Notes: a model not told the origin generated them from the letters alone. A DNA stretch of 64,000 nucleotides from Anaerobacillus alkalilacustris (GCF_001866005.1 NZ_MLQR01000020.1:34953-98952), one strand, 5' to 3'; shown: positions 52,830 through 62,367, counted from the stretch's first letter. Numbers and translations: made by a program.

Positions 52830-53678
52830 TTATGTTAAAACTTTCATAGTAACTGGAGGACACTCAGTTTTCGCATGTATATCTATTAGCAACTTTTTCA
52901 GATTAAGATTTTGTTGGTTTGGATCCATTAAAATTCCAATAACCGTACCACTGTGTGCAACAACAAGACCGCCCTGATAGATTTCTGCTAATTGTTCCAT
53001 TTCATCAAAATGTTTCTTTGGGAGTACCTTTTGGTTTATTTTAGCACTTATCGTTGCCGCTTCAAAAATACTTTCACGACGATGTTCGGTAATCCCTTTC
53101 TTTGATAATTGGTAAGCCTTCCTGAGTTGTTGTTTTTCATAATTAGTATAAGTTTTTCGAGTTTGATTAAATTGTTGAGTGTCAACAATGCCACCGGTAT
53201 CAAAACCAACTAGAACTAGCTCCGGAAACGATCCAAATGTTTCAATTTGTCTTCCATTTAGATAATCATACGCTACGATTTCATCATACATAATTCCATC
53301 TGTTGGTTCAATTTTTGTTGCGATTTCTGAAATGAGTTTTTCTGTTAGTGGTAAAGAAAAGCAGTTGGCTACTGCACGTAAGGAAGCAACTATATCAGCG
53401 CTGCTACTTGCCATCCCTTTACCAGTAGGGATTTGAGATTGGATCACTAATGTACCCCCCTGATTTATTTGATATTTATCTAGCAGGAGTTGACATGCCT
53501 TTCTCGCCTTACATTTATTATTATTTGCTTCGATTTCTTTTACGTTAGTTCTTGGCAAGAAAACAGCTTTACTATAAAGTTGTATTGGTAATGGTATTAG
53601 AAACGGATCATTTTCATTAATAATCCCCTGAACAAGCTCACCAAATGTACCGTGACAGTAGCCTGTGCCTATTTTCAT
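52830..53678 (-). CDS. pduX: L-threonine kinase for cobalamin synthesis (PduX-like)
   Basis: This GHMP-family kinase phosphorylates L-threonine to L-threonine-O-3-phosphate, the precursor of the aminopropanol linker of the B12 nucleotide loop. The 282-residue protein has the N-terminal CHGTFGELVQG and the GHMP ATP-binding motif PTGKGMASSSADIVAS. DTGGIVDTQQF and the C-terminal AHSGTVIGILMDP complete the PduX pattern. It is the last gene of the cbiA-cobQ/T-cobO cluster, 35 bases after cobO, which supports the role over other GHMP kinases. CobD, needed for the next step, is not in the window. Confidence 0.85.
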   Translation of the reverse strand: MKIGTGYCHGTFGELVQGIINENDPFLIPLPIQLYSKAVFLPRTNVKEIEANNNKCKARKACQLLLDKYQINQGGTLVIQSQIPTGKGMASSSADIVASLRAVANCFSLPLTEKLISEIATKIEPTDGIMYDEIVAYDYLNGRQIETFGSFPELVLVGFDTGGIVDTQQFNQTRKTYTNYEKQQLRKAYQLSKKGITEHRRESIFEAATISAKINQKVLPKKHFDEMEQLAEIYQGGLVVAHSGTVIGILMDPNQQNLNLKKLLIDIHAKTECPPVTMKVLT

Positions 53679-53713
53679 TATTTTGACACCTTCTTAATTA
53701 AAACTATATTACC

Positions 53714-54256
53714 TTAAAATTCAATTCCCTTAACGGCAGGAATGCCTTCATTATAGTAATGTTTGATCGGTTTCATTTCGGTTACCAAATCAGCGATTGC
53801 TAATATTTCCTCTTTAGCGGAGCGGCCCGTAATAATGAGATGTATTTTTTCATGACGATTTCGGATGATATCAACCACTTCTTTTAACGGTAGGACGTCA
53901 TCTACCGGAAAACTAGTAATAGCTAGAGCATTGTTTAATTCGTCTAAAATAATCACATCATATTGTTCTGATAAGATCTTCTCTTTTGCAAACGCCCATG
54001 CTTCTTTTAATGCAACGCGATGCTCTTCAGGCGTTTTCGTCCACGTAAAACCTATCCCTAGTTGATGCATCTCAATCCCAATTTCATCAAACATGATCTT
54101 CTCCCCGTATGTACGGTCCTTTGATTTAATAAATTGAAGCATCAACACTTTTTTTCCTTGGCCTTTTGCTCGAATGGCTAGCCCCATAGCTGCAGTTGTC
54201 TTACCTTTTCCATCACCCGTATAGACTAACGTCAATCCTTTATCACAATTTTCCAT
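53714..54256 (-). CDS. cobO: Cob(I)yrinic acid a,c-diamide adenosyltransferase
   Basis: This enzyme attaches the 5'-deoxyadenosyl group to cobalt in cobalamin precursors. The 180-residue CobO/BtuR/CobA-type P-loop protein shows LTLVYTGDGKGKTTAAMGLA (ATP site), VLMLQFIK, DVIILDELNNAL and LIITGRSAKEEI. It lies in the cobalamin cluster, 24 bases after cobQ-cobT and before pduX on the same strand. Control by the operon riboswitch is expected. The class is clear; the name cobO follows the corrinoid-pathway convention. Confidence 0.93.
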   Translation of the reverse strand: MENCDKGLTLVYTGDGKGKTTAAMGLAIRAKGQGKKVLMLQFIKSKDRTYGEKIMFDEIGIEMHQLGIGFTWTKTPEEHRVALKEAWAFAKEKILSEQYDVIILDELNNALAITSFPVDDVLPLKEVVDIIRNRHEKIHLIITGRSAKEEILAIADLVTEMKPIKHYYNEGIPAVKGIEF

Positions 54257-54280
54257 TTGATTCTTTCCCTTCCTTTAGAT

Positions 54281-56839
54281 TTATGCTTTATCACTAACTC
54301 CTGCTGATGTAAATGTGGCCATTTCTTTAAGCATTAATGTGGCAGATTCCAAGAGTGGAAAGGCAACCGCAGCACCACTGCCTTCACCGAGACGTAATCT
54401 TAAATCAATTAAAGGTTCTTTTTCTAAAAGCTTAATTGCCGTTAGATGACCTGGTTCAACGGAACGATGACTAACGATCATATAATTTGCCGCGTCAGGA
54501 CTAATCAATTTCGCAACTAGTGCAGCTACGGTACAAATAAATCCATCTACTAAAATTGGGATTCGATTACTCGCTGCAGCAAGCATTGCTCCTGCCATAC
54601 CTGCAATTTCCAAACCACCAACTTTAGATAGGATATCGATTGGGTCTGTAGGATCAGGCTTTCTTGCCTTTAATGCTTCTTCAATGACTTGTTGCTTATG
54701 AATGATTTTTTCTTGTGGAATACCCGTTCCAAAACCTACGAGCGATTGGATGTCCTTCCCACTAATTGCTGCTAAAATCGCACTACTCGTTGTCGTGTTT
54801 CCTATACCCATTTCACCTAAAATAAGGCATTTGACCCCTTTTTGAATTAATTTTTCTGCCTCAGTGAAACCCACTTCAAGCGCTTTTTTAGCTTCATCCC
54901 TAGTCATTGCATTTTCTTTAGAAAAATTGCCAGTTCCGTATCGAACCTTTTTTGATATTAATGCTTCGCCTTCAATATCCGTTGCAACACCAATATCGAC
55001 AATTTCAAATTGAGCTGAAATTTGCTTGCTAAATACATTAATTGCCGCACCGCCCGTTAAAAAGTTTTTCACCATTTGGCCTGTTACTTCCTGTGGAAAT
55101 GCTGAAACGCCTTCATCAGTGATACCATGATCGGCTGCAAACACAATAACCCCAGGTGGTGTAACGATTGGAAATGGATTTGACGTCATTTCTGCTAAAT
55201 TTCTTGCTAATTCTTCTAATCTTCCTAAGCTCCCAGGGGGCTTTGTTAGTGTATTCATATATTCATTGACCTGGTGGCCAGTATCCTTATCAAGTGCAGG
55301 TATAGAGTAATTAGTAAACTTTGTCATTTTTTTCCTCCTCAAATGAAATTCCTTCATTTTCTCATTTATTTTATCTAATTGGACGTGCTTACGAACATGA
55401 TCAGCTAGTCGATCAAAAGCTGATTCGCGAATTTGTTGGAATGAAATTCGCTCATTTAGTTCAAGTAATCCTTTTTCTAAGCGAATTTTGTTTAAAAGAT
55501 TTTTTCTAAATTCATCATTGTGAAAAATGCCATGAAAATACATACCGAGAACACGTTCATCTGCATTTTTACAACCTTCTTCTTTATCTTCCATCTGAAT
55601 GAACGGTTCATAATCTCCTACAAATGCTGTTTTACCCATATGGATTTCATAGCCAGTAACATGAGTAAGCGTATCTCCAAAAGAGAGTGTTCCCTCCGAT
55701 AAAATTGTTGTTTTTTCCGTTGTTATCGTTGTTTTTAATGGTAATAAACCTAATCCACTCTCCTTTAAGTGAGTTGATTCTATTTCGTCAGGGTCTTCAA
55801 TCGATAAGCCAAGCATTTGAAAGCCACCGCATATACCAAAGATGATAGGCTTATGATCGTTATGTAAAGCTAAAATTTTGTCCATTAATCCGTTTTTTTT
55901 CAAAAATAGTAAATCTTCAATTGTATTTTTACTTCCTGGTAAAATAATGAGATCAGGCTGTTTTAATTGATCAGCTTTTGTAATAAAACGAACATGGCAG
56001 TCTGACTCAACAAAAAAAGGATCAACATCTGTAAAGTTTGAAATTTTCGGATATTGAATAACGGCTATATCGATGTCTTTTGTTTTATCTTCATCAGCTT
56101 TATAGCGATCAAGAATAACCGAATCCTCAGCGTCAATATTCAAGTTTCGTAAATATGGGATAACTCCTAAAACAGTTTTACCAGTATATTCTTCAAACCA
56201 AGTTAAGCCAGGCTCTAACAACTTGATGTCTCCATGGAATTTATTAATGATCACCCCAATGACTCGATCACGGTCACTAGAAGATAAAAGCTGCAGGGTT
56301 CCTACTAAGCTAGCAAAAACCCCTCCTTTATCAATATCACCAACAAGAATGACTGGTGCATCTGCTATGTTTGCCACACGCATATTGACAAGTTCACGAT
56401 CGTTTAAATTAATTTCAGCAGGACTACCAGCCCCTTCTATGACAATTCTTTCATATTTTTCAGATAAAGATGTAAGTGCCTCTTCGATCAGCTGTAACCC
56501 TTGATAAAAAAATTCACTACGATACTGACCTGCTTGCATATTTTTATATGGCTTTCCATGAACGACAATTTGTGACTCGTTTTCTCGATTTGGCTTAATT
56601 AAGATCGGATTCATATCGGTTGTAGCTAACACACCGGCTGCTTCAGCTTGAACGCCTTGAGCTCTGCCAATTTCTTTACCATCCAAAGTAATGTATGAAT
56701 TAAGAGCCATATTTTGTGATTTAAATGGAGCTGTATGGTATCCATCTTGCTTAAATATTCTACAAAAAGCCGTTACAACTACACTTTTCCCCGCATCTGA
56801 ATGAGTCCCTTGAATCATGAGTGGGAGAGCTTTACTCAT
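54281..56839 (-). CDS. cobQ-cobT: Cobyric acid synthase CobQ fused in frame to CobT
   Basis: The first 504 residues are CobQ/CbiP, the amidotransferase making cobyric acid: synthetase P-loop IQGTHSDAGKS, GAGSPAEINL, and a glutaminase part with FGICGGFQMLG. Residues 505-852 are a full-length (348 aa) CobT, which activates dimethylbenzimidazole with nicotinate mononucleotide: NTLTKPPGSLGRLEELA, FAADHGITDEGVSAFPQEVT, LGEMGIGNTTTSSAI and VEPGHLTAIKLLE. The junction reads HLRRKKMTKF and contains GAGGAGG just before a 7-A run and the CobT ATG at 55325-55327. CobT can therefore also start on its own. The start of CobQ overlaps the end of cbiA by 8 bases. Confidence 0.93.
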   Translation of the reverse strand: MSKALPLMIQGTHSDAGKSVVVTAFCRIFKQDGYHTAPFKSQNMALNSYITLDGKEIGRAQGVQAEAAGVLATTDMNPILIKPNRENESQIVVHGKPYKNMQAGQYRSEFFYQGLQLIEEALTSLSEKYERIVIEGAGSPAEINLNDRELVNMRVANIADAPVILVGDIDKGGVFASLVGTLQLLSSSDRDRVIGVIINKFHGDIKLLEPGLTWFEEYTGKTVLGVIPYLRNLNIDAEDSVILDRYKADEDKTKDIDIAVIQYPKISNFTDVDPFFVESDCHVRFITKADQLKQPDLIILPGSKNTIEDLLFLKKNGLMDKILALHNDHKPIIFGICGGFQMLGLSIEDPDEIESTHLKESGLGLLPLKTTITTEKTTILSEGTLSFGDTLTHVTGYEIHMGKTAFVGDYEPFIQMEDKEEGCKNADERVLGMYFHGIFHNDEFRKNLLNKIRLEKGLLELNERISFQQIRESAFDRLADHVRKHVQLDKINEKMKEFHLRRKKMTKFTNYSIPALDKDTGHQVNEYMNTLTKPPGSLGRLEELARNLAEMTSNPFPIVTPPGVIVFAADHGITDEGVSAFPQEVTGQMVKNFLTGGAAINVFSKQISAQFEIVDIGVATDIEGEALISKKVRYGTGNFSKENAMTRDEAKKALEVGFTEAEKLIQKGVKCLILGEMGIGNTTTSSAILAAISGKDIQSLVGFGTGIPQEKIIHKQQVIEEALKARKPDPTDPIDILSKVGGLEIAGMAGAMLAAASNRIPILVDGFICTVAALVAKLISPDAANYMIVSHRSVEPGHLTAIKLLEKEPLIDLRLRLGEGSGAAVAFPLLESATLMLKEMATFTSAGVSDKA
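55334..55340 (-). promoter_or_regulatory. Internal ribosome binding site for CobT
   Basis: GAGGAGG on the minus strand lies 6 bases before the CobT ATG (55325-55327) inside the fused frame. It is as strong as the free-standing sites in this window. Confidence 0.75.
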
Positions 56840-58208
56840 ATCGTTTTGTCTCCTTACATTTTAGTATCCAATTTTCTACCATTTCAGGACAAGAAGCAAA
56901 ATGAAAATGCGTGTAACCAGCGATTAGATTTTCACTCATATAACCTTCAGATGCGATACCACGCATTCCTTTTGTTTCATATGCATAAGGGATTTCATTT
57001 TTCGAATGAAAGATTGAATAATGAAATTCATGTCCTTTCGCCTGTAAATCGTTTGGTAAAAGGAAGTTCCCACTTTTTCCAGTTATTTCTCGGTATCCAA
57101 GAGCAGCTAACCTTTTTTGCATCGTAACTTTACCTGGAATGATCCCTACCATGTCATATTCTTCATTATTTGTTGTCTCAATAGCTTCGGTTAAATACAT
57201 AAATCCACCACATTCAGCAAGGGTAGGCATTCCTGCTTCAATCGCTGTTTTTATTGATTGTTTTACACTATTATCGTTAGAAAGTTCATCAACAAATTCC
57301 TCTGGAAACCCGCCACCGAGGTATAAACCGTCAATATTCTCAGGTAAAACTTCACCTTGTAAAGGTGAAAAATAGACGATTTCTGCTCCGTATGCTTCAA
57401 GTAGCTCTAAATTTTCCTGATAATAAAAATTAAAAGCTGCATCCTTGGCGACAGCTATCCGGCACACCTGCACCTCTTTTTTTTCAAAAAGTGAATACGT
57501 CTCATCGACTTCAAGAGGTTCTGTTATTGAAATTTCTAGCAATTTGTCGATATCGATTGTTTTTAGAACGAGGTCACCAAGTTGATCAAAAAAGTCATCA
57601 AGCTCACCACGTTCAATAGAAGGGACTAACCCTAAATGTCTTTCAGGCATCTCAATATCTGACTCTCGCTGTAAATAACCAATAACCGGAACATGGCATT
57701 CTTGTTCAATCGCTGTTTTAACAAGATTAAAATGTCCAATACTACCGACACGGTTAGCAATCACACCAACAACGTTTACCTCTTTTGATAGACACTGAAA
57801 TCCTTTTACAATCGCTGCAGCACTGCGAGCCATACTGGCACAATTAACGACAAGGATCACTGGGCTATTTGTTAAAATACTAATGTCTGCCGTGCTTCCT
57901 TTATTATTTCTTGGATCTTTCCCATCATAAAAGCCCATGACACCTTCAATGATTGAAATATCGGCGCCTTTACTACCAGTTACTAATATCCCTTTTACAA
58001 CATTCTCTTTTAACATCCAACTATCTAGATTTCGAGATTCTCTCTGTGTTACTGCTGTATGGTAAGTTGGATCAATATAATCCGGTCCACATTTAAACCC
58101 TTGAACTACATAGCCCTTTTTCTTTAATGCTGCCATAATTCCAATCGTAATCGTTGTTTTTCCTACCCCACTACCAGTACCTGCAATAACGATTCGTCTT
58201 TCTGTCAA
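56832..58208 (-). CDS. cbiA: Cobyrinic acid a,c-diamide synthase
   Basis: This ATP-dependent glutamine amidotransferase amidates the a and c side chains of cobyrinic acid. The 458-residue protein has a synthetase domain with the P-loop AGTGSGVGKTTIT, GFKCGPDYIDPTYH and EGVMGFYDGKDP, then a class I glutaminase domain with LYLGGGFPEEF and the nucleophile Cys in LAECGGFMYL. It is the first gene of the cobalamin operon, downstream of a cobalamin riboswitch and two terminators, and overlaps cobQ by 8 bases. The CbiA name reflects the anaerobic (early cobalt) route typical of Bacilli. Confidence 0.95.
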   Translation of the reverse strand: MTERRIVIAGTGSGVGKTTITIGIMAALKKKGYVVQGFKCGPDYIDPTYHTAVTQRESRNLDSWMLKENVVKGILVTGSKGADISIIEGVMGFYDGKDPRNNKGSTADISILTNSPVILVVNCASMARSAAAIVKGFQCLSKEVNVVGVIANRVGSIGHFNLVKTAIEQECHVPVIGYLQRESDIEMPERHLGLVPSIERGELDDFFDQLGDLVLKTIDIDKLLEISITEPLEVDETYSLFEKKEVQVCRIAVAKDAAFNFYYQENLELLEAYGAEIVYFSPLQGEVLPENIDGLYLGGGFPEEFVDELSNDNSVKQSIKTAIEAGMPTLAECGGFMYLTEAIETTNNEEYDMVGIIPGKVTMQKRLAALGYREITGKSGNFLLPNDLQAKGHEFHYSIFHSKNEIPYAYETKGMRGIASEGYMSENLIAGYTHFHFASCPEMVENWILKCKETKRYE

Positions 58209-58354
58209 TTTCTTTCCTACCTTTCTTTTTAAAATATGAACTCGATCTTTTTGTTTTCTTATTCATAGTTAATAATGTGACAAAAAACATTTAGACTTCT
58301 AAAACTAATTAAATTTCATTTGCTTAATAAATCTTAAAGTGTGTATTTAGAAAA

Positions 58355-58373
58355 ACTTGGCTTATCGCCAAGT
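58355..58373 (-). terminator. Second leader terminator before cbiA
   Basis: ACTTGGC and GCCAAGT are separated by five bases and followed on the minus strand by TTTTTCT. It lies between the riboswitch terminator and cbiA. Confidence 0.6.
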
Positions 58374-58440
58374 ACTATAGCGAAAGCCTTAGTTTTCTTA
58401 TACTTTAATCCTTTAGCTAAGTTAAACTTTCTTAAAGTAT

Positions 58441-58472
58441 AAAAAAATCCTTAACTTGACGTTAAGGATTTT
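58441..58472 (-). terminator. Riboswitch-linked terminator
   Basis: Read on the minus strand, AAATCCTTAAC pairs with GTTAAGGATTT, followed by TTTTA. It lies about 85 bases after the B12 aptamer. Confidence 0.75.
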
Positions 58473-58555
58473 GAATACATATATGTATAGGCATAAAATT
58501 ATACGATATCATATGAATTCTATCCCTCCCACCGAAAAATAAAGAAACAACTTTA

Positions 58556-58716
58556 AAAGCAGGTCTCCTGGCTTACGCTTCTTTCTACTCTTGTCTCCTT
58601 CCCAACTTATACGTCAGTGGTTATAGACAAGTTCATCAGCGAATACAGTAGCGGGGGCTGCATCGGACTCTAACCGATTTCCCTATTATCTTCACATTTT
58701 AATATGAAGCACTTTT
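58556..58716 (-). ncRNA. Cobalamin riboswitch
   Basis: The minus strand carries the B12-box GCCAGGAGACCTGC (58559-58572) and the conserved core GGTTAGAGTCCGATGCAGCC, then CCCGCTACTGT (about 58640-58675). Together these define an adenosylcobalamin aptamer. It leads the cbiA operon and should turn it off, via the terminators at 58441 and 58355, when B12 is plentiful. Confidence 0.93.
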
Positions 58717-58895
58717 AAATGAAATTATTAAATTTTCTAAATCTATTAAATAATATTTATTATCGTTTTGCAAGGAATAGATAATAAAACTACTTTTTTC
58801 TTTAAAATGTTTAGTATATTGAGATTAATTTTTCTGTTTAAATATGCATAATAGCCGTCCTACTACTATACGTTTGTATGTAGGAGGTGGTTAAC

Positions 58896-60770
58896 TTGGA
58901 AACGAAAATTCACCACACAATAAATGATCTAATTAATAAATTACGCACTCACCAAAGGGCTGACGGATCTTGGAGATTTTGCTTTGAAACTGGCGTAAAG
59001 ACAGATGCCTATATGATTATATTATTAAAATCTTTAAACCATCAAGATGAGGAGCTAATAAAAAAATTAGTAAAGCGACTTCTTTCAATTCAAAGCACTA
59101 ATGGTGCCTGGAAAGAATTTTATGACGAAGAAGAAGGTAATCTATCTGCAACGATTGAAGCTTATTTTGCATTACTTTATTCAGGATATGCCAATGAAAA
59201 TGAGAACCATATGATTAAAGCTAAAACGTTTATCATGAAAAAAGGTGGTCTTGCTAATGCCCATGATTTAACAAAGGTTATCCTATCTTTAACTGGACAA
59301 ATTTCATGGCCCAACGCTTTCCAAGTTCCGATTGAATTTATCTTGTTACCTCGCTCTGCTCCAATTAGTTTATATGACCTTGTCGGATATGCTCGGGTTC
59401 ACTATGTACCGATCCTTATCGCCTCAAATATGGATTTTCATCTAAAAACGAAAGAAACTCCGAATTTATCTGAATTGCTTGGAGGTCGACACATCAATGA
59501 CCGTCCATTTGATTTTTCAAAAAGCATTATTGAGACGATAAAAAGGGAAATTAAAAAACTTATCTATTTACCGAAACAGATTCGTAGTCTTGCTTTTGAA
59601 CAAGCAAAACAATTCATACTGAAGCGAATCGAACCCGATGGAACGCTATATAGTTATTTTAGTGCAACTTTCCTTATGATATTTGCTCTACTTTCCCTTG
59701 GATATTCAAAAACGGATCCAGCAATTGTAAATGCAATTAACGGCTTGAAAACTTTTGTTTGCAAAACAAAACATGGGTATCATACTGAAAATTCTACTTC
59801 AACCGTTTGGGACACTGCTCTAATTAGTCATTCGTTACAAAAAGCTGGTGTTGAAAATTTTGATCCGATGATTGTAAAAGCAGGTAGCTATCTTTTATCA
59901 AGACAGCAAACGAAATACGGGGACTGGGCATTTAACAATCCGAATACACCTCCGGGTGGTTGGGGTTTTTCAGATAGTAATACCATTAATCCTGATGTTG
60001 ATGATACAACAGCAGCGTTGAGAGCAATAAAAGAACTTGCGAGTAACTATGGAAATTTTGCAAATAGTTGGTCTAGAGGTGTACATTGGGTATTATCGAT
60101 GCAAAATAATGATGGTGGTTGGGCTGCATTTGAAAGAAACACTGATAACTTCATAGTTACCTTCATACCAATTGATGAGGCGGAGCGAACATTTATTGAT
60201 CCTTCAACAACGGACTTAACTGGAAGAACGTTAGAATTTTTAGGTAATGATGTGAATTTAAATGTGATTTATCCACAAATACGAATGGGCGCTCGTTGGT
60301 TAGTTCGAAATCAAGAAGAAAACGGTTCATGGTATGGTCGTTGGGGCATTTGTTATATTTATGGTACGTGGGCAGCCATTACAGGGTTAAGAGCTGTTGG
60401 CATTAGCCAGAATCACCCTTCCATTACGAAAGGTATAGATTGGTTACACTCTATTCAAAATAAGGACGGTGGTTGGGGAGAGTCTTGCTATAGTGACGCA
60501 CATAAAACGTACGTTCCTCTTAATGCAAGTACACCTTCGCAAACGGCATGGGCATTGGATGCGCTCATTTCCGTGTTCGATCAGCCAACTCCCCAAATCA
60601 ACAAAGGAATAGAACAACTTATTCAAAGTGTTCACAAAAACAGCTGGGAGACAGAATATCCAACGGGAGCAGGTCTACCAGGAGCCTTCTACATTCATTA
60701 CCATAGCTATCGCTACATTTGGCCTCTACTTACGTTAAGTAATTACAGAAACAAGTTTTTATCGCAATAA
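58896..60770 (+). CDS. sqhC: Squalene-hopene/sporulenol-type triterpene cyclase
   Basis: This class II terpene cyclase of 624 residues folds a linear C30 or C35 isoprenoid into a polycycle at the membrane. The catalytic acid motif is DVDDTTA (Asp367-Asp370). QW repeats recur (for example QNNDGGWAAF, QEENGSWYGRWG, QNKDGGWGESC). The N-terminal ADGSWRFCFE and C-terminal GAFYIHYHSYRYIWPL are typical. Bacillus subtilis SqhC makes sporulenol from tetraprenyl-beta-curcumene during sporulation; hopene synthesis is the alternative. The TTG at 58896 is chosen because AGGAGGTGG lies before it, while the GTG at 58887 sits inside that site. Confidence 0.92.
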   Translation: METKIHHTINDLINKLRTHQRADGSWRFCFETGVKTDAYMIILLKSLNHQDEELIKKLVKRLLSIQSTNGAWKEFYDEEEGNLSATIEAYFALLYSGYANENENHMIKAKTFIMKKGGLANAHDLTKVILSLTGQISWPNAFQVPIEFILLPRSAPISLYDLVGYARVHYVPILIASNMDFHLKTKETPNLSELLGGRHINDRPFDFSKSIIETIKREIKKLIYLPKQIRSLAFEQAKQFILKRIEPDGTLYSYFSATFLMIFALLSLGYSKTDPAIVNAINGLKTFVCKTKHGYHTENSTSTVWDTALISHSLQKAGVENFDPMIVKAGSYLLSRQQTKYGDWAFNNPNTPPGGWGFSDSNTINPDVDDTTAALRAIKELASNYGNFANSWSRGVHWVLSMQNNDGGWAAFERNTDNFIVTFIPIDEAERTFIDPSTTDLTGRTLEFLGNDVNLNVIYPQIRMGARWLVRNQEENGSWYGRWGICYIYGTWAAITGLRAVGISQNHPSITKGIDWLHSIQNKDGGWGESCYSDAHKTYVPLNASTPSQTAWALDALISVFDQPTPQINKGIEQLIQSVHKNSWETEYPTGAGLPGAFYIHYHSYRYIWPLLTLSNYRNKFLSQ

Positions 60771-60928
60771 GAACTATGAATAGCCTTAGTACAAGATGTA
60801 TTTTAATATAGTTATTTTTCTGTAATATGAAAAAATACTCGGGGTTATAGATCGAATTTTATATTTTAGAATAATAAAATCACTTCAACCCAAACTAGAA
60901 CTTTAAGCGTAATTTCCATATAATTCAT

Positions 60929-60958
60929 AAAGGATCTAGCTTTTTCACTAGATCCTTT
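60929..60958. terminator. Bidirectional terminator
   Basis: AAAGGATCTAG and CTAGATCCTTT form a perfect 11-bp stem. It ends both the cyclase gene and the convergent 75-residue gene, whose stop codon it overlaps. Confidence 0.8.
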
Positions 60959-61175
60959 TTCTAACGTCATCCCTTATTGCATCTATTACGCTTTCTGATA
61001 AATTTGCTGGAATTGATTTGCTTTCCTCAAAAAGCCACGTGTTGATTATTTCAAGGTCGGATTTATTGAATGTTACACTATAATCTTTATTATTATAGGA
61101 AAAATCAGCTGTTACGTATTCTTGTCCATCAAAATGATCATCAATAATCATTTGTTTGATTTTGTATTGATCCAC
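60948..61175 (-). CDS. Small hypothetical protein, 75 aa
   Basis: A GTG start with AAAGGTGG upstream on the minus strand. The protein has a small beta-rich domain (YVTADFSYNNKDYSVTFNKSD) and a C-terminal helix. No membrane segment is present and the family is not recognised. A terminator overlaps its stop codon. Confidence 0.65.
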   Translation of the reverse strand: MDQYKIKQMIIDDHFDGQEYVTADFSYNNKDYSVTFNKSDLEIINTWLFEESKSIPANLSESVIDAIRDDVRKRI

Positions 61176-61378
61176 GATTAACCACCTTTTATCTTTTTTA
61201 TATAGAATTAACTACTTATTATTGTTTATACATGTTTAACTATATTCATCGATCTAACGATAGTCAGGAATTTTCTTTCTGTTCATCAGTTAACTTTTAA
61301 TAATATTGATCAAGAATATCTTTTTCATGTTTTCTTGTTTATTTTTCTTATCGTCCATTTATTAATCTATCTTAGCCG

Positions 61379-62086
61379 CTACTCTTCTTTATTGTTATAA
61401 CTGGCTTCCTCAAATATTAATGACTGTAAACTTGATTGATGGTCAAAATGACTGTCTTCTAAATCTGTATTCCAAGGGATATGATTCGAAGTTAATAGGT
61501 TAATAAAGTCAGTAAAGTTAAGCCCAGCTACAGTCGCTGCCTCCGATAAGGAAAGAAGTTTCGAGACATACAAAGTAATAGCGATTGAATATTGAACTAA
61601 ATTTTCTAGGGGTTGGTTATGATCAAGTTGCCGAATTAATTCACTTGTGTTTTTTGGCAACTTGATCATAACCTCATTATTAAGCAAATTAGGCGGAACA
61701 CGGTTCAAATTTTCCATTTCGTCCCATTCCTCGTGAGTAATCCCAATAGGCGCTCCCCCTTCAGTATAGTCTACGATAAAGGCAAACGATTCGTCTGAAT
61801 CAAAATTATCCTCCAAATGTTGTTGATGTTTTCTTTTACGAGCTTTCTTTTGAGATCTTTTTTCTTCTATTTCTTTCATAATATTTTGTTTATATTCTTC
61901 ACTGAAAGAGTGACCAAGCATTTCTAACTCAATTAATGCACAAAGCTTATCAACTCCATACCACTGACAATAGGATGGTAAGATATTTTTTGAAGTTATT
62001 GTTTGTGTTAGCCAATTCTTTTTGGCGTCTTTTAATCGTTGTTTTCTTTTTAGTTTTTTCCGTTTTTGTTCTATAGATCTTCCCAT
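61379..62086 (-). CDS. UPF0175-domain fusion protein, 235 aa
   Basis: The C-terminal 85 residues (about 140-225) match UPF0175, a predicted antitoxin family: VMIKLPKNTSELIRQL, then YSIAITLYVSKLLSLSEAAT and AGLNFTDFINLLTSNHIPWN. The N-terminal half is unusual for the family. It has a very basic start (RKKLKRKQRLKDAKKNW), then SYCQWYGVDKLCALIELEML and another Lys- and Arg-rich stretch. The ATG follows AAAAGGAG. No toxin gene (for example a PIN-domain DUF3368 protein) is adjacent. It may be a stand-alone regulator. Confidence 0.72.
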   Translation of the reverse strand: MGRSIEQKRKKLKRKQRLKDAKKNWLTQTITSKNILPSYCQWYGVDKLCALIELEMLGHSFSEEYKQNIMKEIEEKRSQKKARKRKHQQHLEDNFDSDESFAFIVDYTEGGAPIGITHEEWDEMENLNRVPPNLLNNEVMIKLPKNTSELIRQLDHNQPLENLVQYSIAITLYVSKLLSLSEAATVAGLNFTDFINLLTSNHIPWNTDLEDSHFDHQSSLQSLIFEEASYNNKEE

Positions 62087-62171
62087 CTAACTCTCCTTTT
62101 GTAATCATTATCCGATTAAAAATAAAGCGTAATCGCCAACAATTTATGACTATAGACACAAATTAACTTTA

Positions 62172-62358
62172 CAAGAAACGCGCAAGCGCCTTGGTCACGA
62201 GCAGCTGCTCCTGTACCACTCCGTTTGCTCAAGAGCAAAGCATCATCAAAGAAGCAATCCAGGAAGTCAGTGAAGTCATAACTTGACTGAAGTGACCGAG
62301 CTCGTAGGCTGCTTGTGCTAGACAGTTTCCAAGTTAGCAATTTATAAATTATAATTAT
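62172..62358 (-). repeat. Dispersed repeat R1, copy 5 (inverted)
   Basis: Read on the minus strand it has GGAAACTGTCTAGCACAAGC, GAGCTCGGTCACTTCAGTCA, GACTTCCTGGATTGCTTC and GTGACCAAGGCGCTTGCGCG. It is the inverted counterpart of copies 1 and 2, with part of the middle absent. The minus frame 62116-62382 is only this repeat. Confidence 0.85.
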
Positions 62359-62367
62359 GTAAAAAAT

